From assembly GCF_002795425.1 (NCBI RefSeq), contig NZ_PHHA01000021.1, positions 1 through 64,000 on the forward strand: 64,000 nt of DNA. The letters run 5' to 3'. Below the pieces are notes generated by a model. It searched no databases. It worked only from the letters and a program-made list of their open reading frames with translations, and was not told the DNA's origin. Both the position numbers and the translations under genes were made by a program. Of this stretch, positions 1-8,987 are shown piece by piece; the stretch's first letter is position 1; every line of letters begins with the position of its first letter. This DNA comes from Conservatibacter flavescens. Lineage in GTDB: Bacteria; Pseudomonadota; Gammaproteobacteria; Enterobacterales; Pasteurellaceae.

Positions 1-54
1 GAATTTCTAGTTTAAGCACCCATTAAGACTTCAAAATTAAAAATAGTTTCAACA

Positions 55-107
55 TTAAGTCAATCAACAAGTGCCCACACAGATTGTCTGATAAATTGTT
101 AAAGAAC
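55..107 (-). promoter_or_regulatory. rrn leader with boxA antitermination site
   Basis: On the minus strand positions 107-97 read GTTCTTTAACA, a boxA antiterminator. It is followed directly by the conserved leader block CAATTTATCAGACAATCTG and then TGTGGGCACT (to about 71). From memory this block is the same in E. coli rrn leaders between boxA and the 16S gene. BoxA recruits NusB/S10 and related factors for rRNA antitermination. The 16S 5' end itself (GAGTTTGATC) is not in the window and should lie a short distance left of base 1. MurI directly upstream of an rrn operon is also the E. coli arrangement. Confidence 0.85.
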
Positions 108-204
108 TGTCGCTAAATTCAAATCCATAAAACAAGAATTTAAGCGAAAATAAAACGACGCACCGCTAATCTCATTCACAACAGCGCGTCGTTGTGTGGG
201 GCGT

Positions 205-232
205 ATTATAGACATATTACGAATCTTTGCAA
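205..232 (-). promoter_or_regulatory. rRNA operon promoter (P rrn), reading left
   Basis: Read on the minus strand there is a -35 box TTGCAA (227-232), a 16-base spacer and a perfect -10 box TATAAT (205-210). A GC-rich discriminator with CGCCCC follows, typical of stringently controlled rRNA promoters. Upstream (233-265) is a very A/T-rich stretch that could act as an UP element. The leader downstream matches the enterobacterial rrn leader, so this is the promoter of an rRNA operon whose 16S gene lies just left of the window. Confidence 0.85.
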
Positions 233-309
233 CATATTTTTTGAAAAAAATTTCTCAAATGATTATTTATCATTCTACTGCTTTCGACTCCACTCTATAA
301 CTCATTGAT

Positions 310-1104
310 TTATAATAATTTCAATTGTTCAAATCCCCATTGATGTAAAATGGCTTCAAACTTCTCTTTGTCTTCAAAAAGTGCGGTGCAAAAAATTTGA
401 TTTTTTTTCATTATGGATTTTGCTCGTACTTTATCAGCTTCATTGTCCAATAATGATTGTATACGTTTAGCAATCGCTTTACCTGAATCCACAAAATATT
501 TTACTTGTGGCAAACAAAGTTGGATCTCTTCTCTAATTAATGGGAAATGGGTGCAACCTAAAATCACAGTATCCAGTGTTTTTTCAGTCAACCAAGGTGA
601 AAGCTCTTCTCTTAACGCAACCAAATCCACAGGGTGCCCATGCAGTTTATGTTCAGCAATTTCAGCTAATTTTGTGCTACCTATTTTCTCAACCACACAA
701 TCTGTTGCATAACGTTCAATAAGCTCTGTCACATAAGTACGTTTCACTGTACCTTTTGTCGCCAATAATCCAATTCGTTTTGTTTGAGAGAGCGCGGCTG
801 CTGGTTTAATTGCAGGTACAGTGCCTACCACATGACATTGAAACTCTTGTCTTAAAGCGGGTAATGCAACTGTACTAGCTGTGTTACAGGCAATCACAAT
901 CACATCTAAAGGGTGCATTGCGTTAATTTGTCGACATATTGTCACCGCTCTTTCTATAATCTCATCTTCTTGCTTTTCAGAATAAGGAAAGAAGGCATTA
1001 TCACAGCAATATAAGTAGTTACAATGAGGTAAAAGATCGCGAACATCACGATACACACTGAGTCCACCGACACCAGAATCAAAAAATAAAATAGTCGGAT
1101 TCAT
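310..1104 (-). CDS. murI: Glutamate racemase
   Basis: Converts L-glutamate to D-glutamate for the peptidoglycan stem peptide; cytoplasmic and cofactor independent. The 264-residue protein starts with the family's DSGVGG motif (residues 9-14). It carries the two catalytic cysteines, C73 in ACNTAS and C184 in GCTHFP, which remove and return the alpha proton. Length is normal for the family. Its ATG overlaps the TGA of ubiC by four bases (ATGA), so the two are translationally coupled. It is the last gene of the minus-strand cluster and is followed by an rrn promoter, as in E. coli. No convincing intrinsic terminator separates it from that promoter. Confidence 0.96.
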   Translation of the reverse strand: MNPTILFFDSGVGGLSVYRDVRDLLPHCNYLYCCDNAFFPYSEKQEDEIIERAVTICRQINAMHPLDVIVIACNTASTVALPALRQEFQCHVVGTVPAIKPAAALSQTKRIGLLATKGTVKRTYVTELIERYATDCVVEKIGSTKLAEIAEHKLHGHPVDLVALREELSPWLTEKTLDTVILGCTHFPLIREEIQLCLPQVKYFVDSGKAIAKRIQSLLDNEADKVRAKSIMKKNQIFCTALFEDKEKFEAILHQWGFEQLKLL

Positions 1105-1574
1105 ATTGATTCCTTAAAACTAAAATCAGACAAAAATAACTCCGTCACACTCAGCATAGCTTCATTAATACGCAAAATTGAACGACGCGCATATAACCCA
1201 CTTCTTTCGTCCAACAACCATTCCAGTTTTTCACGCTCTAGCTTCTGAGAAAAAAGCCAATACCCCAAAGGCTGCTCCCCTAAATTGATAATATCTTGCT
1301 CAAATTGCTTCATCAAAGCGATAGAAAAATCAGTTTGCGCAAACACCCAATTTTTTCCATCACCTTGCAACAAAACTTCTCTTCGCCATTGCTGTTGTGA
1401 CGTCCAACTTTCATTTATCACGATGACATTCAAATCTGTACAAATGTTTTGTAATTTTTGTGTCATAGAATCTTGTGTCAATAACCAATGAGCGACTGCC
1501 GATGGCAAAAAAGAGCGGTCAGTTTTCCAATTATTTTGTGTTAAGATCTGTCTATAATTTTCAATATTAAGCAT
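1101..1574 (-). CDS. ubiC: Chorismate pyruvate-lyase
   Basis: Cleaves chorismate to 4-hydroxybenzoate and pyruvate, the first committed step of ubiquinone synthesis. The 157-residue protein is only slightly shorter than the usual 165. Recognisable blocks are WLLTQDSMT (about 30-38), RREVLL (64-69) with the conserved arginine R65, [11 protein letters not shown] (98-108), ARRSILRI (129-136) and TELFL (144-148) with the conserved glutamate E145. Similarity to E. coli UbiC runs over the whole length. It overlaps recG upstream by eight bases and murI downstream by four. Its presence implies that the organism makes ubiquinone, unlike H. influenzae, which is reported to rely on demethylmenaquinone. 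The E. coli partner ubiA is not adjacent. Confidence 0.88.
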   Translation of the reverse strand: MLNIENYRQILTQNNWKTDRSFLPSAVAHWLLTQDSMTQKLQNICTDLNVIVINESWTSQQQWRREVLLQGDGKNWVFAQTDFSIALMKQFEQDIINLGEQPLGYWLFSQKLEREKLEWLLDERSGLYARRSILRINEAMLSVTELFLSDFSFKESI

Positions 1575-3648
1575 TACTGTAAATCTCTCGCTCTCCTAAC
1601 CACCGCAGAATTAGCGTATCAACATATTGTGGATATTTTAGCATCAATTGTTTAGCGTGATGTTGAACGAGTGGCAACATATTCCGATCTCGTAGTAAAT
1701 TTGCTACTTTAAACTCAGCAAGCCCAGTTTGTTTTGTTCCTAACACTTCTCCTGCGCCCCTGATTTCCAAATCTTTTTCCGCTATAAAAAAACCATCTTG
1801 GCTATCACGTAACACCTGCAAACGTTTTTTTGAAACTTTACCTAGCGGAGGCTTATACATTAAAACGCAATAAGAAGCGGTGGAACCACGCCCAACTCGA
1901 CCACGTAATTGATGTAACTGTGAAAGCCCCAAGCGCTCAGCATTTTCAATAATCATCAAACTCGCATTGGGTACATCTACACCGACTTCAATGACTGTCG
2001 TTGCAACCAATAAATCCAAATTTGCTGATTTGAATTCAGTCATAATCGCTTGTTTTTCTTGGGGTTTCATGCGGCCATGCACCAAACCTATACGTAAGTG
2101 CGGTAAGATTTTACGCAGATCTTCTGCTGTCGCTTCCGCCGCTTGAGCCTCCAGCACCTCACTTTCATCAATTAAGGTACAAACCCAATATGCCTGTCGC
2201 TTTTCGTTCATACATGCATGACGTACACGTTCAATAATTTCTACTCGACGCTCTTCTGATACCACTACCGTGCTAATTGGTGTACGTCCTGGTGGAAGCT
2301 CGTCAATAATAGATGTATCTAAATCAGCATATACACTCATGGCTAAAGTACGTGGTATTGGCGTTGCGGTCATAATCAATTGATGAGGATAAAACCCTGA
2401 ATTTTCCCCTTTTTCGCGCAACATTAAGCGTTGATGTACACCAAAACGGTGTTGCTCATCAACGATAACTAAGACTAAATCCGCAAATTCTACTTGAGCT
2501 TGAAACAAAGCATGTGTTCCAACTATCATTTTAATATCGCCATTTTTGAGTGCGGTTAATTGGGTTTGACGAGCTTTTCCTTTCACTTTACCTGTTAACC
2601 AACCAACGGTAATGCCCAATGGTTCAAACCATTTCATAAAATTTTGCGCATGCTGCTCTGCTAAAATCTCGGTTGGAGCCATCAATGCGACCTGTTTACC
2701 ATTGTCTATAGCGCATAATGCAGCCAATGCCGCAACTAAGGTTTTCCCTGAACCAACATCACCTTGCACCAAGCGCATCATTGGAATCGGCAATTTTAAA
2801 TCTTGCTCAATATCTGTGACAACGCGTTCTTGTGCATTGGTTGGTTGAAAGGGTAAATTTGCCAAAAAACGTTGCTTTAAATTGGTTTGATACTGCAATG
2901 GTAAAGCGGTGTGTTCTTGGATACCAGACCGCACTTTCTGCATAGCCAAGTTATATGCCAGTAACTCTTCAAAAATTAAGCGTTGCTGTGCGGGATGTTT
3001 CCCCTGCTCTAATAAGGTAGCAGAAATATCTGGTGGCGGACGGTGTAAAAAATGAATAGCTTGTTTTAAATCAAAAGGATAAGGATTACATTCGGAGGGT
3101 AAACTTTCTGTAACTTGAATTTTATCAAGTAATGCTAATGCCTGATCGGTTAATTTACGCAATGAAGTTTGTTTTAAACCTTCCGTAGTCGAATAAATCG
3201 GTGTTAAGGTTTCGTCCAGCACAAGTGGCGCATTGTGCTTAATAATTTGGTATTCTGGGTGATGTATTTCCGCCATAAATCTCCCACGCTTCACCTCTCC
3301 GAATGCTTTGACTCTCTCACCGATTTGGAAGCTATTTTTCATACCGGCGTTAAAATTAAAAAAACGCAACATAATTTTGGAGGTTCCATCAGATAAACTG
3401 ACAGTCAACATAGGGCGACGACCAAACTGCACATCACAACTTTGAACAAGCCCTTCTATAGTGGCATATTGCTCTACGCGCAAATCGGAAATAGGTGTAA
3501 TATGGGTACGATCCTCATAGCGAATGGGCAAATGAAATAACAAGTCCTGAACATTACAAATGCCTAGACGACCTAATTTTTCAGCCATTGCACTCCCCAC
3601 GCCTGATAATGCAGTGAGTGGTACGGCGTCAAGCAATTGCGTTCCCAT
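1567..3648 (-). CDS. recG: ATP-dependent DNA helicase RecG
   Basis: Branch-migrating helicase that regresses stalled replication forks and processes Holliday junctions and R-loops. At 693 residues it has exactly the E. coli length. The N-terminal wedge/OB region (about 60-150) is followed by two RecA-like helicase lobes. Motifs seen are Walker A GDVGSGKT (296-303, K302), the DEQH box (397-400), TATPIPRT, and the QLRGRVGRG motif VI. The gene follows spoT by eight bases and its TAA overlaps the start of ubiC. E. coli has trmH between spoT and recG; here it is absent. Confidence 0.97.
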   Translation of the reverse strand: MGTQLLDAVPLTALSGVGSAMAEKLGRLGICNVQDLLFHLPIRYEDRTHITPISDLRVEQYATIEGLVQSCDVQFGRRPMLTVSLSDGTSKIMLRFFNFNAGMKNSFQIGERVKAFGEVKRGRFMAEIHHPEYQIIKHNAPLVLDETLTPIYSTTEGLKQTSLRKLTDQALALLDKIQVTESLPSECNPYPFDLKQAIHFLHRPPPDISATLLEQGKHPAQQRLIFEELLAYNLAMQKVRSGIQEHTALPLQYQTNLKQRFLANLPFQPTNAQERVVTDIEQDLKLPIPMMRLVQGDVGSGKTLVAALAALCAIDNGKQVALMAPTEILAEQHAQNFMKWFEPLGITVGWLTGKVKGKARQTQLTALKNGDIKMIVGTHALFQAQVEFADLVLVIVDEQHRFGVHQRLMLREKGENSGFYPHQLIMTATPIPRTLAMSVYADLDTSIIDELPPGRTPISTVVVSEERRVEIIERVRHACMNEKRQAYWVCTLIDESEVLEAQAAEATAEDLRKILPHLRIGLVHGRMKPQEKQAIMTEFKSANLDLLVATTVIEVGVDVPNASLMIIENAERLGLSQLHQLRGRVGRGSTASYCVLMYKPPLGKVSKKRLQVLRDSQDGFFIAEKDLEIRGAGEVLGTKQTGLAEFKVANLLRDRNMLPLVQHHAKQLMLKYPQYVDTLILRWLGEREIYSNA

Positions 3649-3656
3649 ATCTTCGC

Positions 3657-5777
3657 TTATTCGTTATTATTGCGCTCAATATTCGTCACACCTGGCACCA
3701 CGCGAATTTTCCGAATAATATTTGCCAAATGCGTTCTATCTTGAGCGGTGAGTAGTACTGTTACTTGATATAAGCGTCCATCGCGCTCTTCAGTTGAAAT
3801 ACCATGTATATTACTTCCAGCTGCAGCAATTGCTGCTGTTAAATGAGCAAAAGAACCCTGCTGGTTAATAATATCAATGCGCAATTCTGTTTCAAACTCC
3901 ACTTTATTTTCACTTTTTTCCCATTCAACTTGCATATAGTGATCTGGGTTTTCATGACGTGTTTTCAGGTTTGAACAAGATTCATGATGAATAACTAATC
4001 CTTTACCCGGACTGACATAGGCAATGATTGGATCGCCTGGAATAGGGTGGCAACATTTCGCAAATGTTGTCAACAAGCTATCGGAGCCTTTAATCACTAG
4101 GCTATCATTATTTTTACTGTCACCATCAGTATCAATTTCAATCGCTTCACCTAATAAACGGAAAGCAACTATTGTACTCATTTGATTGCCTAATCCAATT
4201 TCTGCCAATAAATCATCAAAGCTACTCAATTTCAATTCTTGTAATAAATTTGTCACTCGTCTTTGATCTAGCTGATCGAGTTTTATTGGAGAAAGTGCAT
4301 GTACTAATTGGCGTTTACCGAATAATATGGATTCATCACGGCGCAAATTCTTCAATGTTTGACGAATATTTGCTCGTGCTTTTGCTGTGACAACGAAATT
4401 TAGCCAACCCGCATTTGGGCGAGCTGCTGGCGCGGTAATAATATCAACAGTCTGTCCAGATTCAAGCGCTTGGGACAATGGATAAGGCATGCGTTCAACT
4501 CTCGCGCCGACACAAGTATTTCCAATATCAGAATGCACAGCATAAGCAAAATCTACTGGTGTTGCTCCAGCTGGCAACTCGACAATACGCCCTTTTGGGG
4601 TAAAAACATAAATTTCGTCAGGGAATAAATCTGACTTAACATTTTCAATAAATTCAAAAGAATTACCCGCACTTTGCTGTAATTCAATGATACTTTGTAG
4701 CCAACGTTGCGCACGAATCTGTGCGGTCGTGCTATCATTCTTACCACTTTGTTTATATGCCCAATGAGCAGCAACCCCCATTTCAGCCATTTGGTCCATT
4801 TCTTCCGTACGAATTTGCACTTCCACGGGTACACCATGAGGCCCTATCATTGAAGTATGTAAGGACTGATATCCATTAGCTTTAGGTACTGCAATATAAT
4901 CTTTTACACGACCTGGACGTGGTTTATATAAACTATGCATTTGGCCTAATACGCGATAGCAAGTATCAACTTCTCCCACAACAGCTCGAAAGGCATAAAT
5001 ATCCATAATAGAATGAAAACGCTGCTCTTTCGTTCGCATTTTCTGATAGATTGAATAAAGATGTTTTTCTCGCCCAAATACTCGTGCGCTAATCCCTGCC
5101 TCCGTCAAGCGGCCTTTAATTTCTTCTGAAATACGCTGAATCATTTCTTTACGATTCCCGCGAGCAACTTGGATAACTTTTTGTAATACAGAGTAACGCT
5201 GAGGATACATCGCCTCAAACCCCAAATCTTCCAGCTCATTTTTTATATGCTCAATCCCCAAACGATGAGCAAGAGGGCTATAAATTTCAAGGGTTTCTTT
5301 GGCTATTCGACGACGTTTATCAGGACGTAGCGCACCTAGTGTGCGCATATTATGGGTACGGTCAGCAAGTTTAATCAACACCACACGAATATCTTTCGTC
5401 ATGGCTAAGATCATTTTACGGAAATTTTCGGCTTCTGCCTCTTTACGCGTGCGGAATTTCAATTTATCCAGTTTTGACACCCCTTCCACAATTTCAGCGA
5501 CACTTTGTCCAAATTCTGCTGTTAATTGTTCTTCTGTATAAGGTGTATCTTCAATCACATCATGTAACAAGGCCGCCATGACAGCTTCATGATCGAGCCT
5601 CATTTCAGCGATAATCGAGGCTACCGCAACAGGGTGTGTAATATAGGGTTCTCCACTGGAGCGATATTGTCCTTCGTGCGCATCTCGTGCGATAACAAAT
5701 GCTCGCTTCACAAGATCAATTTGTTCAGATGGTAAATACCCTTGAATAATAGTATTTAGACTTTCAAAAAGATACAT
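3657..5777 (-). CDS. spoT: Bifunctional (p)ppGpp synthetase/hydrolase SpoT
   Basis: Makes and, mainly, degrades the alarmone (p)ppGpp in response to carbon, iron or fatty-acid starvation. The 706 residues show the full RelA/SpoT order: an HD hydrolase domain with HDVIED at 72-77, a nucleotidyl-synthetase region (about 200-350), a TGS domain starting near residue 390 (VFTPKGR), and a C-terminal ACT domain (about 630-705). The intact HD motif supports hydrolase activity, which separates SpoT from RelA. It sits between rpoZ (29 bases upstream) and recG (8 bases downstream), the conserved gammaproteobacterial order. Confidence 0.96.
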   Translation of the reverse strand: MYLFESLNTIIQGYLPSEQIDLVKRAFVIARDAHEGQYRSSGEPYITHPVAVASIIAEMRLDHEAVMAALLHDVIEDTPYTEEQLTAEFGQSVAEIVEGVSKLDKLKFRTRKEAEAENFRKMILAMTKDIRVVLIKLADRTHNMRTLGALRPDKRRRIAKETLEIYSPLAHRLGIEHIKNELEDLGFEAMYPQRYSVLQKVIQVARGNRKEMIQRISEEIKGRLTEAGISARVFGREKHLYSIYQKMRTKEQRFHSIMDIYAFRAVVGEVDTCYRVLGQMHSLYKPRPGRVKDYIAVPKANGYQSLHTSMIGPHGVPVEVQIRTEEMDQMAEMGVAAHWAYKQSGKNDSTTAQIRAQRWLQSIIELQQSAGNSFEFIENVKSDLFPDEIYVFTPKGRIVELPAGATPVDFAYAVHSDIGNTCVGARVERMPYPLSQALESGQTVDIITAPAARPNAGWLNFVVTAKARANIRQTLKNLRRDESILFGKRQLVHALSPIKLDQLDQRRVTNLLQELKLSSFDDLLAEIGLGNQMSTIVAFRLLGEAIEIDTDGDSKNNDSLVIKGSDSLLTTFAKCCHPIPGDPIIAYVSPGKGLVIHHESCSNLKTRHENPDHYMQVEWEKSENKVEFETELRIDIINQQGSFAHLTAAIAAAGSNIHGISTEERDGRLYQVTVLLTAQDRTHLANIIRKIRVVPGVTNIERNNNE

Positions 5778-5806
5778 TTGTTCACCGCACTTTTATCTAT
5801 TGAAAA

Positions 5807-6082
5807 TTACGGATTTTGATCGGCTAGTAATGAGACAGCATAATTTTCGCTTTCTTCTCTTTCTTCTTGGCTCTGATGCTCTTGTTGATCCATAATATCA
5901 TTCGTAATCAACCCTTTTTCAATTTCACGCAACGCAATTACTGTCGGTTTATCATTTTCTTCCGGCACTAAAGGTTCACGCGCATGTAATTGTAATTGTC
6001 TTGCACGGCGTGCTGCGGTTAAAATCAAATCAAAACGGTTACCAATTTTATCAACGGCATCTTGAACGGTTACTCGAGCCAT
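5807..6082 (-). CDS. rpoZ: RNA polymerase omega subunit
   Basis: Small chaperone-like subunit of RNA polymerase that helps assemble beta-prime and forms part of a ppGpp-binding site. At 91 residues it equals the E. coli length and starts [10 protein letters not shown]. The conserved stretch [15 protein letters not shown] (17-31) is present, and the C-terminus is acidic. It lies in gmk-rpoZ-spoT, the usual arrangement, linking omega production with alarmone metabolism. Confidence 0.96.
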   Translation of the reverse strand: MARVTVQDAVDKIGNRFDLILTAARRARQLQLHAREPLVPEENDKPTVIALREIEKGLITNDIMDQQEHQSQEEREESENYAVSLLADQNP

Positions 6083-6139
6083 AATTTACTCCAATCTCTA
6101 ATCTAAAAATAAAGGGAAGATATGATACTAAAGAGTAAT

Positions 6140-6760
6140 CTATTTTGCTAGTAATTCAGTAATTAATCCTTGATAACGCAAAGACTGCGTTCGGGTTTTT
6201 AATTGCTCTGCACTCAAAATATGCCGAATATCTGTTAAGGCTTGTTCAAAATCATCATTAACCACTACGTAATCGTATTCCGTATAATGGCTCATTTCAT
6301 CTTGCGCTTTAGCCATGCGATCAAGAATGACCTCTTCTGAATCTTGTCCTCGCCCGATTAAACGACGTTCTAATTCAACTAATGATGGAGGCAAAATAAA
6401 AATACTTTTCACATCAGGCACTTTTTCTCGAATCTGCTGCGCCCCTTGCCAATCAATATCTAGAAAAACATCAATGCCTTGCGCCAACGATTTTTCAATC
6501 ATCGGTAATGACGTGCCATAATAATTTCCCCCAAACACTTTGGCATACTCAAGGAAAACATCATTATCAATCAACTGTTCAAACTGTTCAACAGACACAA
6601 AATAATAATGTTCCCCTTCTACTTCTCCAGGACGAGGGGATCGTGTGGTATGCGAAACGGACACTTTCATCTTATGATTATCTTTAAGCAATGCTGAAAT
6701 CAATGAAGATTTACCCGCACCGCTAGGTGCAGAAATAATATAGAGATTACCTTGTGCCAT
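6140..6760 (-). CDS. gmk: Guanylate kinase
   Basis: Phosphorylates GMP to GDP with ATP, an essential step of guanine nucleotide synthesis and recycling. The 206-residue protein has the P-loop APSGAGKSS at 11-19. It also has the guanylate-kinase signature [17 protein letters not shown] near residues 38-54, whose arginines and tyrosine bind GMP. Length is normal. It is transcribed ahead of rpoZ and spoT; GMP kinase in the same cluster as the ppGpp enzyme is the conserved order. The stop of the DUF535 gene lies 29 bases upstream, so the two may be cotranscribed. Confidence 0.96.
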   Translation of the reverse strand: MAQGNLYIISAPSGAGKSSLISALLKDNHKMKVSVSHTTRSPRPGEVEGEHYYFVSVEQFEQLIDNDVFLEYAKVFGGNYYGTSLPMIEKSLAQGIDVFLDIDWQGAQQIREKVPDVKSIFILPPSLVELERRLIGRGQDSEEVILDRMAKAQDEMSHYTEYDYVVVNDDFEQALTDIRHILSAEQLKTRTQSLRYQGLITELLAK

Positions 6761-6789
6761 ACACTCTTCCTTAAATGATTAATTCGGAT

Positions 6790-7668
6790 TTATTGCGCTT
6801 GTTTATTCATTAACATCATCATACGTTGCTGAATATCTGTCAACATCGCATAGCGCTTACGATACATGGAACGCTTATTACTGGCAATAGTTTCTATATC
6901 TTTTATATTAAAATAAGTGGGTAATTCCCAATACTTATGCTTCACACCTGCAGATTCTTTAAACATTTCGTCATAATTGACGACATAACGTTTACTCTGA
7001 ATAACGCGCGATTTATTTTGGTATTGATGCGGAATCCCCAATAGTTGCTTAACATTCAATGTCATTGTTAACGCTTTCATTGATTCAATTAACAAATATG
7101 CAGGGCGCAAACCGTGACATGCTTTAGTCAGTTTTTTAACAAGCTCTTTTGAACCATCAAAATTAGGTCCTTGAATTGAGCCGATTAAAAATGCATCATC
7201 AACATTGGCAAAAGTCAACACATAAACACATTGTTCGATAGAAATATCATATAATTCCAGAGCCCAAAATCCTTCCATTGCTTGAAATTCATTAATATTT
7301 AATCGCAGCGCTAAATTCGGCACAATCTCCCCAAAAGAAATGGGGTTTTCCCATAAAGGCGGTAAACCCAATTCCCTTAATTTTTGCGGTAAAAATTGTA
7401 AGCTTTGGCACATGTACTTTAACCGTTGCTCTGCATGAAAACGTTTATCTAAAAAGCGATGAACCAAAGGATAGTAATAGCTAGGTTTATGCGCCAAAAG
7501 AGGCTGAATTTGTGGATTTTGCTGGACAAAATATACAAATTGACGAATAACCCTCTTGTATAACAACGAACGTAAATGAAAACGCAAGCGTTTTAAACGG
7601 TAAGATTTTTGGCCTTGATCGGGATAAAAAGTAATAGGTTTTGGCCAATCATAATGTTCATATAACAT
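6790..7668 (-). CDS. VirK/YbjX-family protein (DUF535)
   Basis: A 292-residue protein of the DUF535 family, which includes Shigella VirK and E. coli/Salmonella YbjX. Family-typical blocks are the basic N-terminal RLKRLRFHLRSL, WENPISFGEIVPNLALRL around residues 105-122 and EGFWALELYD (131-140), followed by IGSIQGPNFDG. No signal peptide or membrane segment was seen. Members have been linked to virulence and envelope-peptide resistance, but no biochemical activity is established. Here it is the first gene of the cluster ending in murI, 29 bases upstream of gmk, an unusual neighbour for this family. The family call is fairly firm; function is unknown. Confidence 0.8.
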   Translation of the reverse strand: MLYEHYDWPKPITFYPDQGQKSYRLKRLRFHLRSLLYKRVIRQFVYFVQQNPQIQPLLAHKPSYYYPLVHRFLDKRFHAEQRLKYMCQSLQFLPQKLRELGLPPLWENPISFGEIVPNLALRLNINEFQAMEGFWALELYDISIEQCVYVLTFANVDDAFLIGSIQGPNFDGSKELVKKLTKACHGLRPAYLLIESMKALTMTLNVKQLLGIPHQYQNKSRVIQSKRYVVNYDEMFKESAGVKHKYWELPTYFNIKDIETIASNKRSMYRKRYAMLTDIQQRMMMLMNKQAQ

Positions 7669-7740
7669 TTTTCTTATATCTTCTTATTTATAGACACAAC
7701 CATACATAGTTTGACATAAATCAGAATCCAAATCTAGTTT

Positions 7741-7769
7741 TTGGTGAATGAAATCATTTTTGCTAAAAT
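7741..7769 (+). promoter_or_regulatory. Candidate sigma-70 promoter of tsaD
   Basis: TTGGTG at 7741-7746, a 17-base spacer and TAAAAT at 7764-7769, followed by an AAGGA ribosome-binding site near 7790 and the ATG at 7801. Geometry is good; the -35 match is moderate. Confidence 0.4.
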
Positions 7770-7800
7770 AGCTAAAAAAGATAGATTTTAAGGATCAAGC

Positions 7801-8835
7801 ATGAAAATTTTGGGTATTGAAACCTCTTGCGACGAAACAGGTGTTGCTATTTATGACGAACATAAAGGTTTAATTGCGAATCAACTATATACTCAAATTG
7901 AACTACACGCTGATTATGGCGGTGTTGTGCCTGAGTTAGCTTCACGTGATCACATTCGTAAAACGCTGCCTCTCATTAACGCAGCATTACAAGAAGCAAA
8001 CTTAAAAGCCAAAGATATTGATGGGATCGCCTATACCGCTGGTCCGGGTTTAGTTGGCGCCTTATTAGTAGGCTCAACCATTGCTCGCTCGCTCGCCTAT
8101 GCTTGGAACGTACCGGCCATCGGGGTTCATCACATGGAAGGGCATCTACTTGCCCCTATGTTAGAAGATATCCCACCACAATTCCCTTTTATTGCATTAC
8201 TTGTATCAGGGGGACACACCCAATTAGTCCGAGTCTCAAACTTGGGGCAATATGAATTACTTGGCGAATCTATTGACGATGCCGCTGGTGAGGCTTTCGA
8301 TAAAACCGCTAAATTATTGGGTTTAGATTATCCAGGAGGAGCCGCGCTATCTCGCCTAGCAGAACAAGGAAATCCGACTCGTTTTACCTTCCCACGCCCA
8401 ATGACGGATCGACCTGGTTTAGACTTTAGTTTTTCCGGTCTAAAAACGTTTGCGGCGAATACAATTGCTCAAGCAATACAAATGGAAGGCGAACTCAGTG
8501 AACAAACACGCGCAGATATTGCTTATGCTTTCCAACAAGCGGTTATTGAGACTTTAGCGATCAAATGTAAACGCGCTTTAAAAGAAACAGGTTTAAAACG
8601 GCTTGTTATCGCAGGCGGAGTGAGCGCGAATAAACAACTACGCCAAGAGCTTGCGAAATTAATGCAACAACTTGGTGGAGAGGTATTCTATCCACGACCT
8701 CAATTTTGCACGGACAATGGTGCGATGATTGCTTATGCTGGTTTTTTACGTCTAAAAAATGGTGAACAACAAGATCTCTCCATCATGGTTAAACCAAGAT
8801 GGCCGATGACGGATTTAAATAAACTCAATAATTAA
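7801..8835 (+). CDS. tsaD: tRNA N6-threonylcarbamoyladenosine transferase TsaD
   Basis: Transfers the threonylcarbamoyl group to A37 of ANN-decoding tRNAs, working with TsaB, TsaC and TsaE. The 344-residue protein has the ASKHA fold. It starts [14 protein letters not shown] and carries the metal-binding HMEGH motif with H111 and H115. GGHTQL, the nucleotide-binding [13 protein letters not shown] and the late [12 protein letters not shown] motif are also present. It is transcribed alone between two oppositely oriented clusters and ends before a hairpin at 8848. The rpsU-dnaG-rpoD genes that neighbour tsaD in E. coli are not here. Confidence 0.97.
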   Translation: MKILGIETSCDETGVAIYDEHKGLIANQLYTQIELHADYGGVVPELASRDHIRKTLPLINAALQEANLKAKDIDGIAYTAGPGLVGALLVGSTIARSLAYAWNVPAIGVHHMEGHLLAPMLEDIPPQFPFIALLVSGGHTQLVRVSNLGQYELLGESIDDAAGEAFDKTAKLLGLDYPGGAALSRLAEQGNPTRFTFPRPMTDRPGLDFSFSGLKTFAANTIAQAIQMEGELSEQTRADIAYAFQQAVIETLAIKCKRALKETGLKRLVIAGGVSANKQLRQELAKLMQQLGGEVFYPRPQFCTDNGAMIAYAGFLRLKNGEQQDLSIMVKPRWPMTDLNKLNN

Positions 8836-8847
8836 TCGCCCATTTCA

Positions 8848-8876
8848 AGCCCAATATTTCTCCAATGTATTGGGCT
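8848..8876. terminator. Hairpin between tsaD and uxaC
   Basis: Nine-base inverted repeat AGCCCAATA (8848-8856) / TATTGGGCT (8868-8876) with an 11-base loop, lying between two convergent genes. Only a weak T stretch follows on either strand, so termination may be inefficient or Rho-assisted. Confidence 0.45.
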
Positions 8877-8987
8877 GATTTATCACAATATTCCTTTCAA
8901 AAATATGGAATTATTTATATTATCATCTCCCTCAAAAGTTCAGAAAAACATACCGCACTTTTCGAGTGATGATTATCCTAACTTTCC

